From Pseudoxanthomonas sp. Root630 (GTDB lineage: Bacteria; Pseudomonadota; Gammaproteobacteria; Xanthomonadales; Xanthomonadaceae): DNA of 64,000 nt. Under the pieces are notes generated by a model that had not been told where the DNA came from, made no database searches, and saw only the letters and a list, made by a program, of their open reading frames with translations. Within the stretch, counting starts at the first letter, position 1. Every line of letters starts with the position of its first letter. The stretch lies in assembly GCF_001427585.1 (NCBI RefSeq), contig NZ_LMGY01000021.1, positions 1-64,000 of the forward strand, read 5' to 3'. Shown here one piece after another: positions 1 through 12,928 of this stretch. Both the position numbers and the translations under genes were made by a program.

Positions 1-64
1 TGGCTGTCGGTGAAGCGGGACTTCTTCATGGAACCTCCTCGGGAAAGCGTACGAGAAAATTCCA
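1..64 (-). mobile_element. Edge of an IS3-family insertion sequence (start of orfA)
   Basis: Reading leftward from position 29 the minus strand encodes [10 protein letters not shown], the characteristic first residues of OrfA, the helix-turn-helix half of many IS3-family transposases. A strong Shine-Dalgarno (GAGGAGG) lies just upstream at about 33-39. Only ten codons are in the window. IS3 ends normally begin with TG, and the minus-strand TGG at 62-64 is a plausible terminus, which would put the insertion about 14 bp after the stop codon of the reverse transcriptase gene. The OrfA identity is fairly secure from the N-terminal sequence; the exact end is a guess. Confidence 0.6.
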
Positions 65-77
65 CTTCTGGCGTCAG

Positions 78-1859
78 CTAATGGGCGGGGGGATTACCGT
101 GATAGATCTTGTTGGCATGTCGGTCGAAGATGACTGAGTAATGGTTACGCAGTCTTTCGAAAAGGGTGACCGCTAGTGAGCCCTCCTTTCCGTCTTTGCG
201 AGAAACCGCATAGCGATGCAGTGCGCCCAATACGGTATCGGGTACACAGCAGCAGGGCGTCGCTCCCTTGGACACGATGTTGACCTCTGGTGCCTGTAAC
301 GGTCGACGCTGGTTCTTGGCTTCCAGCTCGGTGTAGGCGCGGGTCACCGCCTCCTGTACGTCCGCCCTCGAAACCTTTGAACGGTTCTCCTCAACATGTA
401 TCGCGATCTCTGCGTCATCAGCAATCTTCAGGGCCGTCTCGAGAATCTCGCAAAGCAGGTCGGTGTAGGTCTTGGCGTACTCGCTCGGGCTAGTCAGCGG
501 CGCCAGGGCGACCATGACCCTGACAGGTGAGGCGGCGATAAGCTTGACCACGGCCTCACGCTGGGACCATGTCGCATCACTCCAATGCAACCCCTTCTGG
601 ATGATAGACAGCGGATCGGCTGTCCCGAACGCATCTCCGGCCTCTTCGGCGAACAGCGTCCGTAGTTCTGTATCCAACCGGCCAGGCTCCAGAACGTCGG
701 CAAGGCAGAGCGCGAGAAGCCGTGTGCCATCCGGATGGACGATCTCGGCCTCATCAACGAACCACGAAGCAGGTCGCAGCTGGATGACGGGCCTAGGCTC
801 AAATGATTTGGCGATGTCATTCTCGTCGCATACCTTCTGCCAGGCAGCGCGCAGTCGATGCGCCAGACGCGGTTCGATGCTGGATACATAGTTGACCGTG
901 CCATCCAGACGATTGACGTTGTGCTGTTCGGTGCCCCCCTCGCCGCCCCGCGATAGATGCTCCAGGAAGCCGAACTTCTCGATGTAGTAGAGCTCCTGCC
1001 TGAGCTTGTGCTTCATCGCGCGCGGGGCGTGGGGCGCGGCCTTGTCGGCCACGCTCAGGCCGGTGACGTAGTGCTTCTGGCCGAGCTTTGAGGTGCGGAA
1101 CTTGCTCTTGTTCAGTCGGAAGAAGTGACGCTTGAGTACCGTTTCGATGATCTCTCGTGTGGGCAGTTCGCCATCGCCGGACAACGTAATGTCATCGGCA
1201 TAGCGTGTGTAGGTGAGCCCCCACTCCTTGGCCAACGCATTCAAATCGTGGTCCAGGGGTGTTGCCACCAGGTTGGCGATCATCGGGCTGGCGTTAAGTC
1301 CCAAAGGAAGCGTGCCTTCGATGGTCAGGAAGCGCCCCAAAGCGTTGGTCACTGCCGGCTGCAAGCCTGCCGCTTCCAGGGCGAGCTCGACGCGCGCCAA
1401 CGTGATGGAGGGAAAGAAGTCCTGAATATCTGCGCTAAGTAGCCGCTTGGCACCCACGTGGCGTCTTGCGTTGTGTCGTGTGGATCGGCCTTTGACGTAG
1501 CCAAAGGCGGCCTCATGGGGAAACAGGGAGCCGGGCCGGGAGAGGTAACGCTCCAGTACCCGTGCGGCAGACTTGTGGGCATGCTTGATGACCGGGCTGT
1601 GCGCTTCCCACACGACGCGGTACTTGCTCAGATCAAAGCTATCGAGCGAGAGCGTGACGATCCCCCGAGCGTCCTCAACAGGCACCGAGGGCAATGCACG
1701 GACGGCCCGCTTGGGGATCAGATGCCGGCGATAGATGCGCTCAGGCTCGCTGTTGTCTGCGATGAACGTGAAGATCTGCGTCGCAACGCCCAGCGCTTTG
1801 GCCAGTTGCTCAACGTTGGCCGGTCGAGCCAACTGCGGGATGTAGTCATCAAGGCTCAT
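78..1859 (-). CDS. Retron-type reverse transcriptase with a C-terminal extension
   Basis: A 593-residue protein starting at [10 protein letters not shown]; an in-frame extension to 1931 would run through a predicted RNA structure and is not used. The RT core shows the retron-specific N-A-x-x-H motif (NARRH, about 130-134), the LPLGLNASP turn (about 184-192), the catalytic YADD (220-223) and the retron VTG motif (265-267). Retron RTs copy part of a neighbouring structured RNA into multicopy single-stranded DNA, and most characterised retrons are anti-phage systems. Residues from about 370 to the end form a second domain, far longer than a minimal 320-residue retron RT. It ends with a [13 protein letters not shown] stretch that weakly resembles the end of DUF3800, which would suggest a type VII-like RT fusion. 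That assignment is tentative. A 12-bp inverted repeat just upstream supports a retron. Confidence 0.85.
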   Translation of the reverse strand: MSLDDYIPQLARPANVEQLAKALGVATQIFTFIADNSEPERIYRRHLIPKRAVRALPSVPVEDARGIVTLSLDSFDLSKYRVVWEAHSPVIKHAHKSAARVLERYLSRPGSLFPHEAAFGYVKGRSTRHNARRHVGAKRLLSADIQDFFPSITLARVELALEAAGLQPAVTNALGRFLTIEGTLPLGLNASPMIANLVATPLDHDLNALAKEWGLTYTRYADDITLSGDGELPTREIIETVLKRHFFRLNKSKFRTSKLGQKHYVTGLSVADKAAPHAPRAMKHKLRQELYYIEKFGFLEHLSRGGEGGTEQHNVNRLDGTVNYVSSIEPRLAHRLRAAWQKVCDENDIAKSFEPRPVIQLRPASWFVDEAEIVHPDGTRLLALCLADVLEPGRLDTELRTLFAEEAGDAFGTADPLSIIQKGLHWSDATWSQREAVVKLIAASPVRVMVALAPLTSPSEYAKTYTDLLCEILETALKIADDAEIAIHVEENRSKVSRADVQEAVTRAYTELEAKNQRRPLQAPEVNIVSKGATPCCCVPDTVLGALHRYAVSRKDGKEGSLAVTLFERLRNHYSVIFDRHANKIYHGNPPAH

Positions 1860-1861
1860 AG

Positions 1862-1952
1862 CAGGGGTGGGCGCCGTGCTGGAGAAGCAAGTGATACCGC
1901 GATGGCGGACGCGACTCGCGCCCTGAACCACAGGCAGGGACGCCCACCCCTG
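1862..1952 (-). ncRNA. Candidate retron msr-msd RNA bounded by a 12-bp inverted repeat
   Basis: A perfect 12-bp inverted repeat (CAGGGGTGGGCG at 1862-1873, complement at 1941-1952) encloses 67 nt and ends two bases before the RT start codon. Retron RNAs are delimited by such a1/a2 repeats directly upstream of the RT gene. Inside lies a 5-bp stem with a 9-nt loop (1921-1925 with 1935-1939) next to a1, as expected for an msr hairpin, and further short GC-rich pairings. At about 91 nt it is shorter than most retron RNAs, so part of the folded region may lie further upstream, towards 2050. The repeat is seen; the RNA role is inferred from position. Confidence 0.45.
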
Positions 1953-2097
1953 ACTCGATAATATCAGCCGGCGGGGCTCCCGCTAGCTGCATGCATTCGG
2001 CTTTGCCGGAAGAGGATCGCAACGGCACTCAGGGCCTGCGCGGCGGCGTTGATGCATCTGCGACAATGCGACTTCCTTGCCCTGGAGATGCCAGCTG

Positions 2098-2724
2098 ATG
2101 TCGTTCAAATCCGTCCTGATCGCGCTTGGATTCAGTCTGCTCGTTGCGGTAGGCCCGGTGATGGCTCAAACCCCTACCCGCGCTGCCGCCTTGGCGCCTG
2201 CCGGCGCACCGGCTCTGGGACCGGTAACGGCGCCGGTCACGATCGTGGAGTTCTTCGACCCGGCCTGCGAGTCCTGCCGCGCGATGTATCCCCACGTGAA
2301 GCAACTGCTGGCCGCCCATCCCAAGGACGTGCGCCTGGTGATCCGCTACGTACCCTTCCATGGGCAGGTATCCAAGGAGGCGATTGGTGTGCTGGAAGCA
2401 GCCCGGGAACAGAAGAAGTTTGAGCCGGTGCTGGAGACCTTGATGCGAAACCAGCCTGTGTGGGCCAGCCATGGCGCGTCGGATCCGAAGAAGGTGTGGG
2501 AGTTCGCTCTCGCCGCGGGCCTGGACCGCGCACGCGCACAGCGCTATCTGGCGACCGGAGCCGTCGAGACCCTGATCAAACGCGAAGTGGCCGCCGTGGA
2601 AGCGGCCGACATTCGCGGCACGCCGACATTCTTCGTCAACGGCAAGCTGCTGTCCGAACTGGGTCCTCAGCAATTGAGCGCGCTCGTGGCAACCGAACTC
2701 CAGCGCACCCGTAAGAAGCCCTGA
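2098..2724 (+). CDS. DsbA-family periplasmic thioredoxin-like protein
   Basis: A 208-residue exported protein with a signal peptide over the first 23 or so residues (cleavage after VMA). Next comes a thioredoxin fold with the redox motif C-E-S-C in FFDPACESCR and the cis-proline loop GTPTFFVNG near the C-terminus, with the DsbA-type helical insertion between them. Such proteins form or exchange disulfides in the periplasm. The start at 2098 is chosen because the signal peptide begins there and a purine-rich GGAG lies about 12 nt upstream. It is transcribed convergently with the metal ATPase downstream and is separated from it by a strong hairpin. The CESC dipeptide differs from the classic CPHC, so redox potential and partner cannot be predicted. 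Confidence 0.85.
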   Translation: MSFKSVLIALGFSLLVAVGPVMAQTPTRAAALAPAGAPALGPVTAPVTIVEFFDPACESCRAMYPHVKQLLAAHPKDVRLVIRYVPFHGQVSKEAIGVLEAAREQKKFEPVLETLMRNQPVWASHGASDPKKVWEFALAAGLDRARAQRYLATGAVETLIKREVAAVEAADIRGTPTFFVNGKLLSELGPQQLSALVATELQRTRKKP

Positions 2725-2732
2725 TCTTGGCG

Positions 2733-2759
2733 CGGCCTGCCGAGGTATTCGGCAGGCCG
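2733..2759. terminator. Perfect 11-bp hairpin between convergent genes
   Basis: CGGCCTGCCGA at 2733-2743 pairs perfectly with 2749-2759 around a 5-nt loop, nine bases after the DsbA-like stop codon and 71 bases beyond the stop of the convergent ATPase gene. There is no T-tract on either strand, so it may attenuate or protect a transcript end rather than act as a classical intrinsic terminator. Confidence 0.5.
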
Positions 2760-2829
2760 TGACGACGTAGAGAAGGATCACGACGTGGTGCCGCCGCGAC
2801 CGTGATGTCATCAGCTTGAGGCTGTGGCG

Positions 2830-5322
2830 TTATGACCTGTCCCTGTAGGCCAGCAGACGCAGCGCGTTGAAGACCACCAACAATGTGGAGCCTTCGTGCA
2901 CGGCCACCGCCGGACCGATACCGAGACCGAAGATCGTGGCCGGCACGAGGAAGGCGACGATGCCGAGGCTGACGAAGACGTTCTGCCGGATGATGCCGCG
3001 CGTGTGACGACTCAAGCCCACGGCGAATGGCAGGTGCTTCAGGTCATCGGCCATCAACGCCACATCGGCCGTTTCCAGGGCAACGTCCGAGCCGGCCGCG
3101 CCCATGGCGATGCCGACGGTGGCGTTGGCCATCGCGGGCGCATCGTTGACGCCGTCGCCGACCATGGCGACCTTGTCCTGATCGCGCAGCTTGCGGATCG
3201 CCTCGACCTTGTCTTCGGGCATCAGGTCGCCCCACGCCTCATCCAGACCGACCTCCTTGGCCACGGCCTGGGCCACCTTCTGGTGATCGCCAGAGATCAT
3301 GATCATGCGCTCGATGCCCATGGCCTTCAGGCGCACCAGCGCCTGCTTGGCCGCCTCGCGCGGCGTGTCCATCAAGCCGATCGCGCCGAGCTCCCGATCC
3401 CCCAACCGCACGACCATGGTCGTCCTGCCCTGCTCGCGTAACGCGGCGATGGCCGCCGCCGCGGCGGCGCCCAGGGCGGGAACTCCATCCGCGCCGAACA
3501 TCTCGGCCTTGCCGATCCATACCGGCTGATCGCCCAGACGGGCTTTGACGCCGCGGCCGATCAGGTTTTCCAGATCCGAGGCTGTCGGCAACTTGCCCGC
3601 ATCCAACCGGCTGCGACCATCACGCGCGATCGCGGCCGCCAGCGGATGATCACTCAGCGACTCCACCGCAACGGCTACCTGCAGCAGCTCGGTCTCCGAG
3701 GCGCCGTCCACCGGCACCACATCGATGATGCGCGGGCGCCCTTCGGTCAGGGTGCCGGTCTTGTCGAAGGCCATCGCCTTCAACGAACCCAGATCCTCTA
3801 GCGGCGCGCCGCCCTTGATCAGCACGCCCCCACGCGCCGCGCGGGCGATACCGGACAGGACCGCGCTCGGGGTGGCGATGGCCAACGCGCACGGACTGGC
3901 GGCCACCAGCACGGCCATGGCGCGATAGAAGCTGTCGCGGAACGGCTCATCCACCACCACCCAGGCAAACAGCAGTAGGAACGCCAGCACCAGTACCGCA
4001 GGTACGAAGATCCGCTCGAAGCGATCGGTGAAGCGCTGGGTGGCCGACTTGCGTGTCTCGGCCTCGCTCACCATCTTCACCACCCGCGCCAGCGCGGAAT
4101 CCTCGGCGCGCTTGGTCACTTCCACTTCGATCGCGCCGGCCCCATTGATGGTGCCTGCGAAGACCCGACTGGCCGCATCGACGCTGTCGGGCCGGCTTCG
4201 TGCCAGCGCGGCATCCTCCACCGGCCGCTTGTCCACCGGGATGGACTCGCCGGTCACCGGTGCCTGGTTGATGCTGGAGTTGCCCTTCAGCAGGAACCCA
4301 TCGGCCGGCAGACGCTCATTGGGACGCACCAGTACCCGATCACCAAGTTGCAGGTCGCCGACCGGAATCTCGGTGGTGGTCTCGCCGCGGATGACGATCG
4401 CCGTGTCGGGTGCGAGTTCGGCTAGCGCCTCGATGGCGCGCTTGGCGCGTCCCATCGCGTAGTGCTCCAACGCATGACCCAAGCTGAAAAGGAACAGCAG
4501 CAACGCACCTTCGGCCCAGGAGCCTAGCGCGGCGGCGCCGGCGGCGGCGACCAGCATCAAGGTGTCGATTTCAAAGCGCTTGAGCTTGAGGTTGTCGTAG
4601 GCCTCGAGCAGCGTGTAGGCACCGCCAAAGACGTACGCACCGATGTAGCAGGCCGTGGACAACCACCCCGGCAATGAGGCGGCGAACTTCTCGATCAGAA
4701 AGCCCGCCAGCAGCAATGCACCGCACGTCAGGGCGAAGATCAGCTCGGCGTTGGGGCCGAGCAAGCCGCCGGCGTGGTCGTGGTCGTGCTTCTCCCCCCC
4801 GTGCTCGCCCTCTTTGCCGTCATGCGTATGACCGGCGTGATCCTCATGCTGGGACGGCTTGCCCGTCGCCACGCGTGCAACGCCCATGCGCTTCAAGGAG
4901 GCTTCCAGTCCGCCCTCGTCGATCTTTTCGCGCTCGAACTCCAGGTACACCGTACCGGCCGAGCTAGCGCGAGCTTCCAGTACGCCAAACACCGAGCTCA
5001 TCTGTTCGGCCACGTTGCGGGCGCGTCGCTCATGCCCGATGCCGGTGACCGTCCAGGTCACGTGACCGAAGCTTTCCGTGACGCGTGCACCCGCGGCCTG
5101 GGCCAGCTCGCGAATGCGAGCCAGCGACATCACCTGCGGATCGAAGTGCACGCACAGTTGGCCCGGCCCCTCCCCCTCGGCAGGTCGAATGTGGACGCGG
5201 TCAACGCCGGGCCGCGCGAGCAGTTCGCTCTGCAGGCGCTCGATGCACGCATCGGCGGCATCCCGCACGTGGGGAAGCACAACGGGAATGTCCAGGCGCA
5301 ACTTGCCAGGGGAGGTATCCAT
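2830..5322 (-). CDS. P1B-4-type heavy-metal translocating ATPase (CzcP-like)
   Basis: An 830-residue inner-membrane efflux ATPase. P-type signatures are TGES (357-360), the phosphorylation site DKTGT (520-524), the SDHP motif and GDGVNDAPA. The metal-site motif in the transmembrane region is S-P-C (476-478) rather than C-P-C, and the last membrane segment carries HEGST. SPC plus HEG(G/S)T is the signature of the P1B-4 group (Co/Fe/Zn exporters such as CzcP and CoaT), not of CadA/ZntA. The N-terminus is unusual: two ferredoxin-like stretches (about 8-80 and 87-150) without CxxC metal sites, then a His/Asp/Glu-rich segment (159-184). The start at 5322 was preferred to one at 5412 because conserved sequence begins there. 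It lies downstream of a CzcI-like gene and divergent from czcICBA, so a role in the same Zn/Co/Cd response is likely. Confidence 0.88.
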   Translation of the reverse strand: MDTSPGKLRLDIPVVLPHVRDAADACIERLQSELLARPGVDRVHIRPAEGEGPGQLCVHFDPQVMSLARIRELAQAAGARVTESFGHVTWTVTGIGHERRARNVAEQMSSVFGVLEARASSAGTVYLEFEREKIDEGGLEASLKRMGVARVATGKPSQHEDHAGHTHDGKEGEHGGEKHDHDHAGGLLGPNAELIFALTCGALLLAGFLIEKFAASLPGWLSTACYIGAYVFGGAYTLLEAYDNLKLKRFEIDTLMLVAAAGAAALGSWAEGALLLFLFSLGHALEHYAMGRAKRAIEALAELAPDTAIVIRGETTTEIPVGDLQLGDRVLVRPNERLPADGFLLKGNSSINQAPVTGESIPVDKRPVEDAALARSRPDSVDAASRVFAGTINGAGAIEVEVTKRAEDSALARVVKMVSEAETRKSATQRFTDRFERIFVPAVLVLAFLLLFAWVVVDEPFRDSFYRAMAVLVAASPCALAIATPSAVLSGIARAARGGVLIKGGAPLEDLGSLKAMAFDKTGTLTEGRPRIIDVVPVDGASETELLQVAVAVESLSDHPLAAAIARDGRSRLDAGKLPTASDLENLIGRGVKARLGDQPVWIGKAEMFGADGVPALGAAAAAAIAALREQGRTTMVVRLGDRELGAIGLMDTPREAAKQALVRLKAMGIERMIMISGDHQKVAQAVAKEVGLDEAWGDLMPEDKVEAIRKLRDQDKVAMVGDGVNDAPAMANATVGIAMGAAGSDVALETADVALMADDLKHLPFAVGLSRHTRGIIRQNVFVSLGIVAFLVPATIFGLGIGPAVAVHEGSTLLVVFNALRLLAYRDRS

Positions 5323-5459
5323 ATCGATCTCGTCAGTGCTGCGCAGATGAACCTGAGTGTCCACAGCGCAGGTGAGTGCCACGCGACAGCACGGTCGTTG
5401 CGACCGGCGCACGCGATCCCAAAGTAGGGGCTACGCCAAGGCGGCGTGCGCCCGCGCGA

Positions 5460-5822
5460 TCACGCGATGGGTGGGCGTAAGGGGTGCGTAGAGCGCTGGG
5501 CCAGCGCCAGGACCGCAGCGATGGGCGTATAGGCCTGACCGGGGATGAGCGGCCCAGGTGCCGGGAAGTCCGGCAGAATCACCGCGTGTGCGCATACGTC
5601 CGAATGATGGAACAGGCTGTGTGCGCCTTTGGCGTCTTCACCGGGCACATCGCCGCTGGCGTCGTGCGCGTGCTGAGTGGCGCTGAGATGAGTGGTTTGG
5701 TGCTCAAGGCCATGCAACTGCCCGAGCTGGGTCAAGACCGGATGGGCCTGCACTGCCACCGCGACCAGCCACAACACGCCCAAGGCGAGCCAGGTTTTGG
5801 CGTTGGCGGTCAGGATGCGCAC
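5460..5822 (-). CDS. Small His-rich exported CzcI-like protein
   Basis: About 120 residues: a signal-type hydrophobic stretch (TWLALGVLWLVAVAVQA), a His-rich middle with repeated HxxH pairs, and the C-terminal tail LRPPIA. The GTG start at 5822 is chosen because VRILTANAK aligns with the GTG start and VIRFSARAK of the homologous gene at 33878-34249. The tail recurs in that gene and in the gene at 5975-6379. CzcI of Cupriavidus is a small periplasmic protein that modulates czcCBA expression. The resemblance here is in size, His content and position, so the name is by analogy. It is likely cotranscribed with the ATPase downstream. Confidence 0.6.
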   Translation of the reverse strand: MRILTANAKTWLALGVLWLVAVAVQAHPVLTQLGQLHGLEHQTTHLSATQHAHDASGDVPGEDAKGAHSLFHHSDVCAHAVILPDFPAPGPLIPGQAYTPIAAVLALAQRSTHPLRPPIA

Positions 5823-5879
5823 TCGGTGGCCCCGGCTTGCACGAATGACCCGACGATACCGAACACCCTCGCGTCCGCC

Positions 5880-5965
5880 AAGCGCTGTTACACCGTAACG
5901 CCTTAACAAGAAGCGCTGTTTTCTGAATTACGTGATTGTCTAACGCGCAATGGGCTGACTACCAT
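5880..5965. promoter_or_regulatory. Divergent promoter region with direct repeats and a small palindrome
   Basis: The intergenic space between the two divergent CzcI-like genes holds a 10-bp direct repeat AAGCGCTGTT at 5880-5889 and 5911-5920. The copies are 31 bp apart, three helical turns, which fits a regulator binding one face of the DNA. The first copy runs into a palindrome GTTAC-ACC-GTAAC (5887-5899). A possible plus-strand promoter follows: TTGTCT (5936-5941), 18 bp, TACCAT (5960-5965). It would start transcription only a few bases before the czcI ATG at 5975, and no Shine-Dalgarno is visible there. The repeats are seen; the bound regulator is unknown because no czcRS-type two-component genes are in the window. 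Confidence 0.45.
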
Positions 5966-5974
5966 ACCCCCACT

Positions 5975-6379
5975 ATGAAACGCGCCCTGCGCCAACTCAG
6001 CCGTCTCCTGCGCCTCCCGGCGCTGGCACTGCTGTTGTTCGCGGTGGTGGCCAATCCGGTGCTGGCGGCCGTGGGCGATATCCACGAGTCGGCCCAGGCC
6101 GTGGCCGATCATGCCGATCCGGAGCACTGCGATGTCAGCGATGACGCCACCAGCGCGGTGGTTGATCAGGATGCCGGCGATCAGGACGAGGGTTCGGCCG
6201 GCGATCTGCTGCACGCGCTGGTCCATGGCGCCCATGCGTGCGGCCACCCGGTGGCTATTCCCTCGCCCGCCCTTGTGGTCGATCCGCTCGCTCCTCAGGC
6301 GATCGCGCCTGTGCACGAGATCCAGCCGCTGGATTCCCTGCAGCCGCTGTCCCTAACCCGTCCCCCGATTACGGCCTAA
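5975..6379 (+). CDS. CzcI-like His/Asp-rich exported protein, first gene of efflux operon 1
   Basis: About 134 residues with an N-terminal export signal (RLPALALLLFAVVANPVLA), an acidic and histidine-containing centre and the tail LTRPPITA shared with the two other CzcI-like proteins in the window. An upstream in-frame start at 5936 is possible, but the ATG at 5975 puts the basic n-region of the signal peptide first. It is followed 54 bp later by czcC in the same direction. Periplasmic metal sensing or metal buffering is the expected role by analogy with CzcI. No catalytic motif is visible. Confidence 0.6.
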   Translation: MKRALRQLSRLLRLPALALLLFAVVANPVLAAVGDIHESAQAVADHADPEHCDVSDDATSAVVDQDAGDQDEGSAGDLLHALVHGAHACGHPVAIPSPALVVDPLAPQAIAPVHEIQPLDSLQPLSLTRPPITA

Positions 6380-6433
6380 CGCTGCACGCCGGCTTGCCGG
6401 TGCATCGTTCTTTCGCCTAATCGGAGATACCTC

Positions 6434-7702
6434 ATGTGGTTGCGACTGGCAGCGTGCGCTGCCTTTTTGGTCGTGCCCGTTGCGTACGCGCAGACGGGGA
6501 CGGCGCCCTCTTCTACCCTTTCGTTGGACGACGCCATTGCGCGCGTTGCCACGACACACCCTGACCTGCGCATCTTCGACGGACGTCGTCAGGTCCTGGA
6601 TGCCAATCTGGCATCGGCGGCCCTCAAGCCCCCGATGACCCTCGGCGCAACCATCGAAAACACGCTCGGCACCGGCAACTATCGCGGTTTCAGCGAGGCC
6701 GAGCTCACGGTCACCCTGGCTGGGGTGATCGAGCGCGGCGGCAAGCTCAACGCCCGGCAAGCCCTGGCGCTGGCCAACATTGATACGTTGGCGCCGCAGC
6801 GTGAGATGGCAAGGCTGGACCTGCTGGCCGAGACGGCGCAGCGTTATCTGGCGGTCACCGCGGCGACCAAGCGCAAGAGCATCGCCGAGTTGGACATTGT
6901 TCAACGTAGGCGCGCTGTCGATGCAGCACGTACCCGCCTGACCGCAGGTGCGTCACCTGAGTCCGTCGTGCTCACCGCACAGGCGGCCTTGGCCACGGCC
7001 GAGCTGGATCGGGATCGTGCCATTGCCGATGAAGCGGCCACGCGCCAGAACCTGGCGGCCCTGTGGAATGAGCGTACGCCCAGCTTCACCGTGGCGGCGG
7101 GCAATCCCTTGGTGCTGCCGGAACTGCAGAGCTTCGATGCACTGAGTGAGTATCTGCAGAACACACCCGAGCTTGCTGAGTTGGCGGGCGTGGAGCGTGT
7201 ACGTGAAGCCCAACTACGTCTGGCTCGTACGCAAGCTACGCCTGATCTGCAGTGGCAGGCCGGTGGACGCTACAACCGTGCTACGAGCGATGTGGGGTTC
7301 ATGGCCGGCATCAGCATTCCGCTGGGGTCGGCACGCCGCGCCGCACCGGGCATCCGTGCTGCTGAAGCCGAACTGGCGATGACGCCGATCGAACGCGAGT
7401 CCCTGCGCATCGATCTGTACTCCGCGCTCACCAACGCCTACGGCAATTACTCCACGGCACGGTTGGAAGTCGGCCGCCTGCGTACCGACGTGATTCCACG
7501 CTTGGAGAAGGCTGAGAAGGCCGCCGAGTACGCGTGGAAAGCCGGTGCGATCAGCTATCTGGAGTGGTCGCAGCTGCAGGCGCAACGCGTGGAAGCCAGC
7601 GTGCGCCAACTGCAAGTGGCCGTCGACGCACAAGCTGCCCTGATCGAGATCCAGCGCCTGACCGGGCAGCCGATCGTCGCCAGCGGCACCACCACCCCAT
7701 AA
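6434..7702 (+). CDS. czcC: CzcC-like outer-membrane efflux channel, cluster 1
   Basis: A 422-residue TolC/OEP-type protein with a signal peptide ending near VAYAQT and long alternating helical segments rich in Ala, Glu, Leu and Arg, typical of the periplasmic barrel. The GERGGKL-type turn (IERGGKLNARQALALA) near residue 100 is common in CzcC proteins. A Shine-Dalgarno GGAG sits 8-12 bases before the ATG. It forms the outer-membrane duct for the RND pump encoded immediately downstream, and the order C-B-A is that of the Zn/Co/Cd efflux systems. Confidence 0.88.
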   Translation: MWLRLAACAAFLVVPVAYAQTGTAPSSTLSLDDAIARVATTHPDLRIFDGRRQVLDANLASAALKPPMTLGATIENTLGTGNYRGFSEAELTVTLAGVIERGGKLNARQALALANIDTLAPQREMARLDLLAETAQRYLAVTAATKRKSIAELDIVQRRRAVDAARTRLTAGASPESVVLTAQAALATAELDRDRAIADEAATRQNLAALWNERTPSFTVAAGNPLVLPELQSFDALSEYLQNTPELAELAGVERVREAQLRLARTQATPDLQWQAGGRYNRATSDVGFMAGISIPLGSARRAAPGIRAAEAELAMTPIERESLRIDLYSALTNAYGNYSTARLEVGRLRTDVIPRLEKAEKAAEYAWKAGAISYLEWSQLQAQRVEASVRQLQVAVDAQAALIEIQRLTGQPIVASGTTTP

Positions 7703-7712
7703 GGATTTCCAA

Positions 7713-11950
<4,238 letters not shown>

Positions 11951-12031
11951 CAGGGCACGGCGGCGGTGTACGCACCGCCGCCATACCCCGTTCCTAGCCG
12001 CTCTTTTGCATCTGTTCTTAGGAGAACACGC

Positions 12032-12928
12032 ATGAGCACAGGGCATGATCATGGAACGTCCGAGATCCGGTACGAGAAGCCCCTATGGTGGGCGCTCGGC
12101 CTGACTTCCACGTTCCTCATCGCCGAGATCATCGGCGGTCTGGTAACAAATAGCTTGGCGCTGCTATCCGATGCGGCGCACATGATGACCGATGTCATCG
12201 CCCTCACCGTGTCGCTGATCGCGGTGCGTATGAGTCGACGTCCGGCTGATGCTCGCCGCACCTATGGCTATGCCCGTATGGAAGCCATCGGCGCGATCAT
12301 CAACGGCGGTCTGTTGTTCGTGGTTGCCGGTTACATCCTGTGGGAGGCGGTCGGGCGCTTTCGTGAGCCGCCTGAAGTTGCGTCCACGGGCATGTTGGTC
12401 ATCGCCACCCTGGGTCTGATCGTCAACCTGATCTCTATGCGTCTGCTACGGGCCGGCAGTGGCACCAGCCTGAATGTGAAGGGTGCCTACCTGGAGGTCT
12501 GGAGCGACATGCTCGGATCGGTGGGTGTGATCATTGGTGCGATTGTCATCAAGGTCACGGGCTGGACGCTGGTCGATCCGATCATTGCGGTGTTGATCGG
12601 CCTGTGGGTGCTACCCCGTACCTGGACCCTGCTCAAGCAGGCCGGCCATATCCTGATGCAGGGTGTGCCGGAAGGCATGGACGTAGCGGCCATCCGTAAG
12701 CGGCTTATCGAGATGCCGGCCGTGCAGGAGGTCCATGATCTGCACGTGTGGTCGCTGGGGACTGGGCAGGTCGTGCTGACGGCTCACATCGTTCTGGCGG
12801 CGGGAGTGCCCGATCCGGACACGATCCAAGTCGAACTCTCCCGGGTGATCGAGCAGCAGTTCGATATCCATGATGTGACTTTGCAGGTGGAACGCACTTC
12901 GTGCAGAAGCGAGGTGGGCCATGCCTGA
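12032..12928 (+). CDS. czcD: Cation diffusion facilitator CzcD
   Basis: A 298-residue CDF antiporter moving Zn/Cd/Co from cytoplasm to periplasm. It starts at MSTGHDHG, behind a clear AGGAG, not at an upstream ATG at 11966. The transport site in TM2 is HMMTD (LLSDAAHMMTD). In TM5 the matching position reads EVWSD, so Glu replaces the more common His of HxxxD. The C-terminal cytoplasmic domain (VQEVHDLHVWSLGTG) is intact. The N-terminal His-rich tail is short. The gene lies 81 bp after czcA, and its last 8 bp overlap the start of eptA, which couples metal export to lipid A modification at the translational level. Confidence 0.9.
   Translation: MSTGHDHGTSEIRYEKPLWWALGLTSTFLIAEIIGGLVTNSLALLSDAAHMMTDVIALTVSLIAVRMSRRPADARRTYGYARMEAIGAIINGGLLFVVAGYILWEAVGRFREPPEVASTGMLVIATLGLIVNLISMRLLRAGSGTSLNVKGAYLEVWSDMLGSVGVIIGAIVIKVTGWTLVDPIIAVLIGLWVLPRTWTLLKQAGHILMQGVPEGMDVAAIRKRLIEMPAVQEVHDLHVWSLGTGQVVLTAHIVLAAGVPDPDTIQVELSRVIEQQFDIHDVTLQVERTSCRSEVGHA

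Noticed and set aside
1458-1961. 167-residue plus-strand open frame opposite the RT gene
   Set aside because: Antisense to the conserved RT N-terminal region and running over the candidate retron RNA, with no motif.
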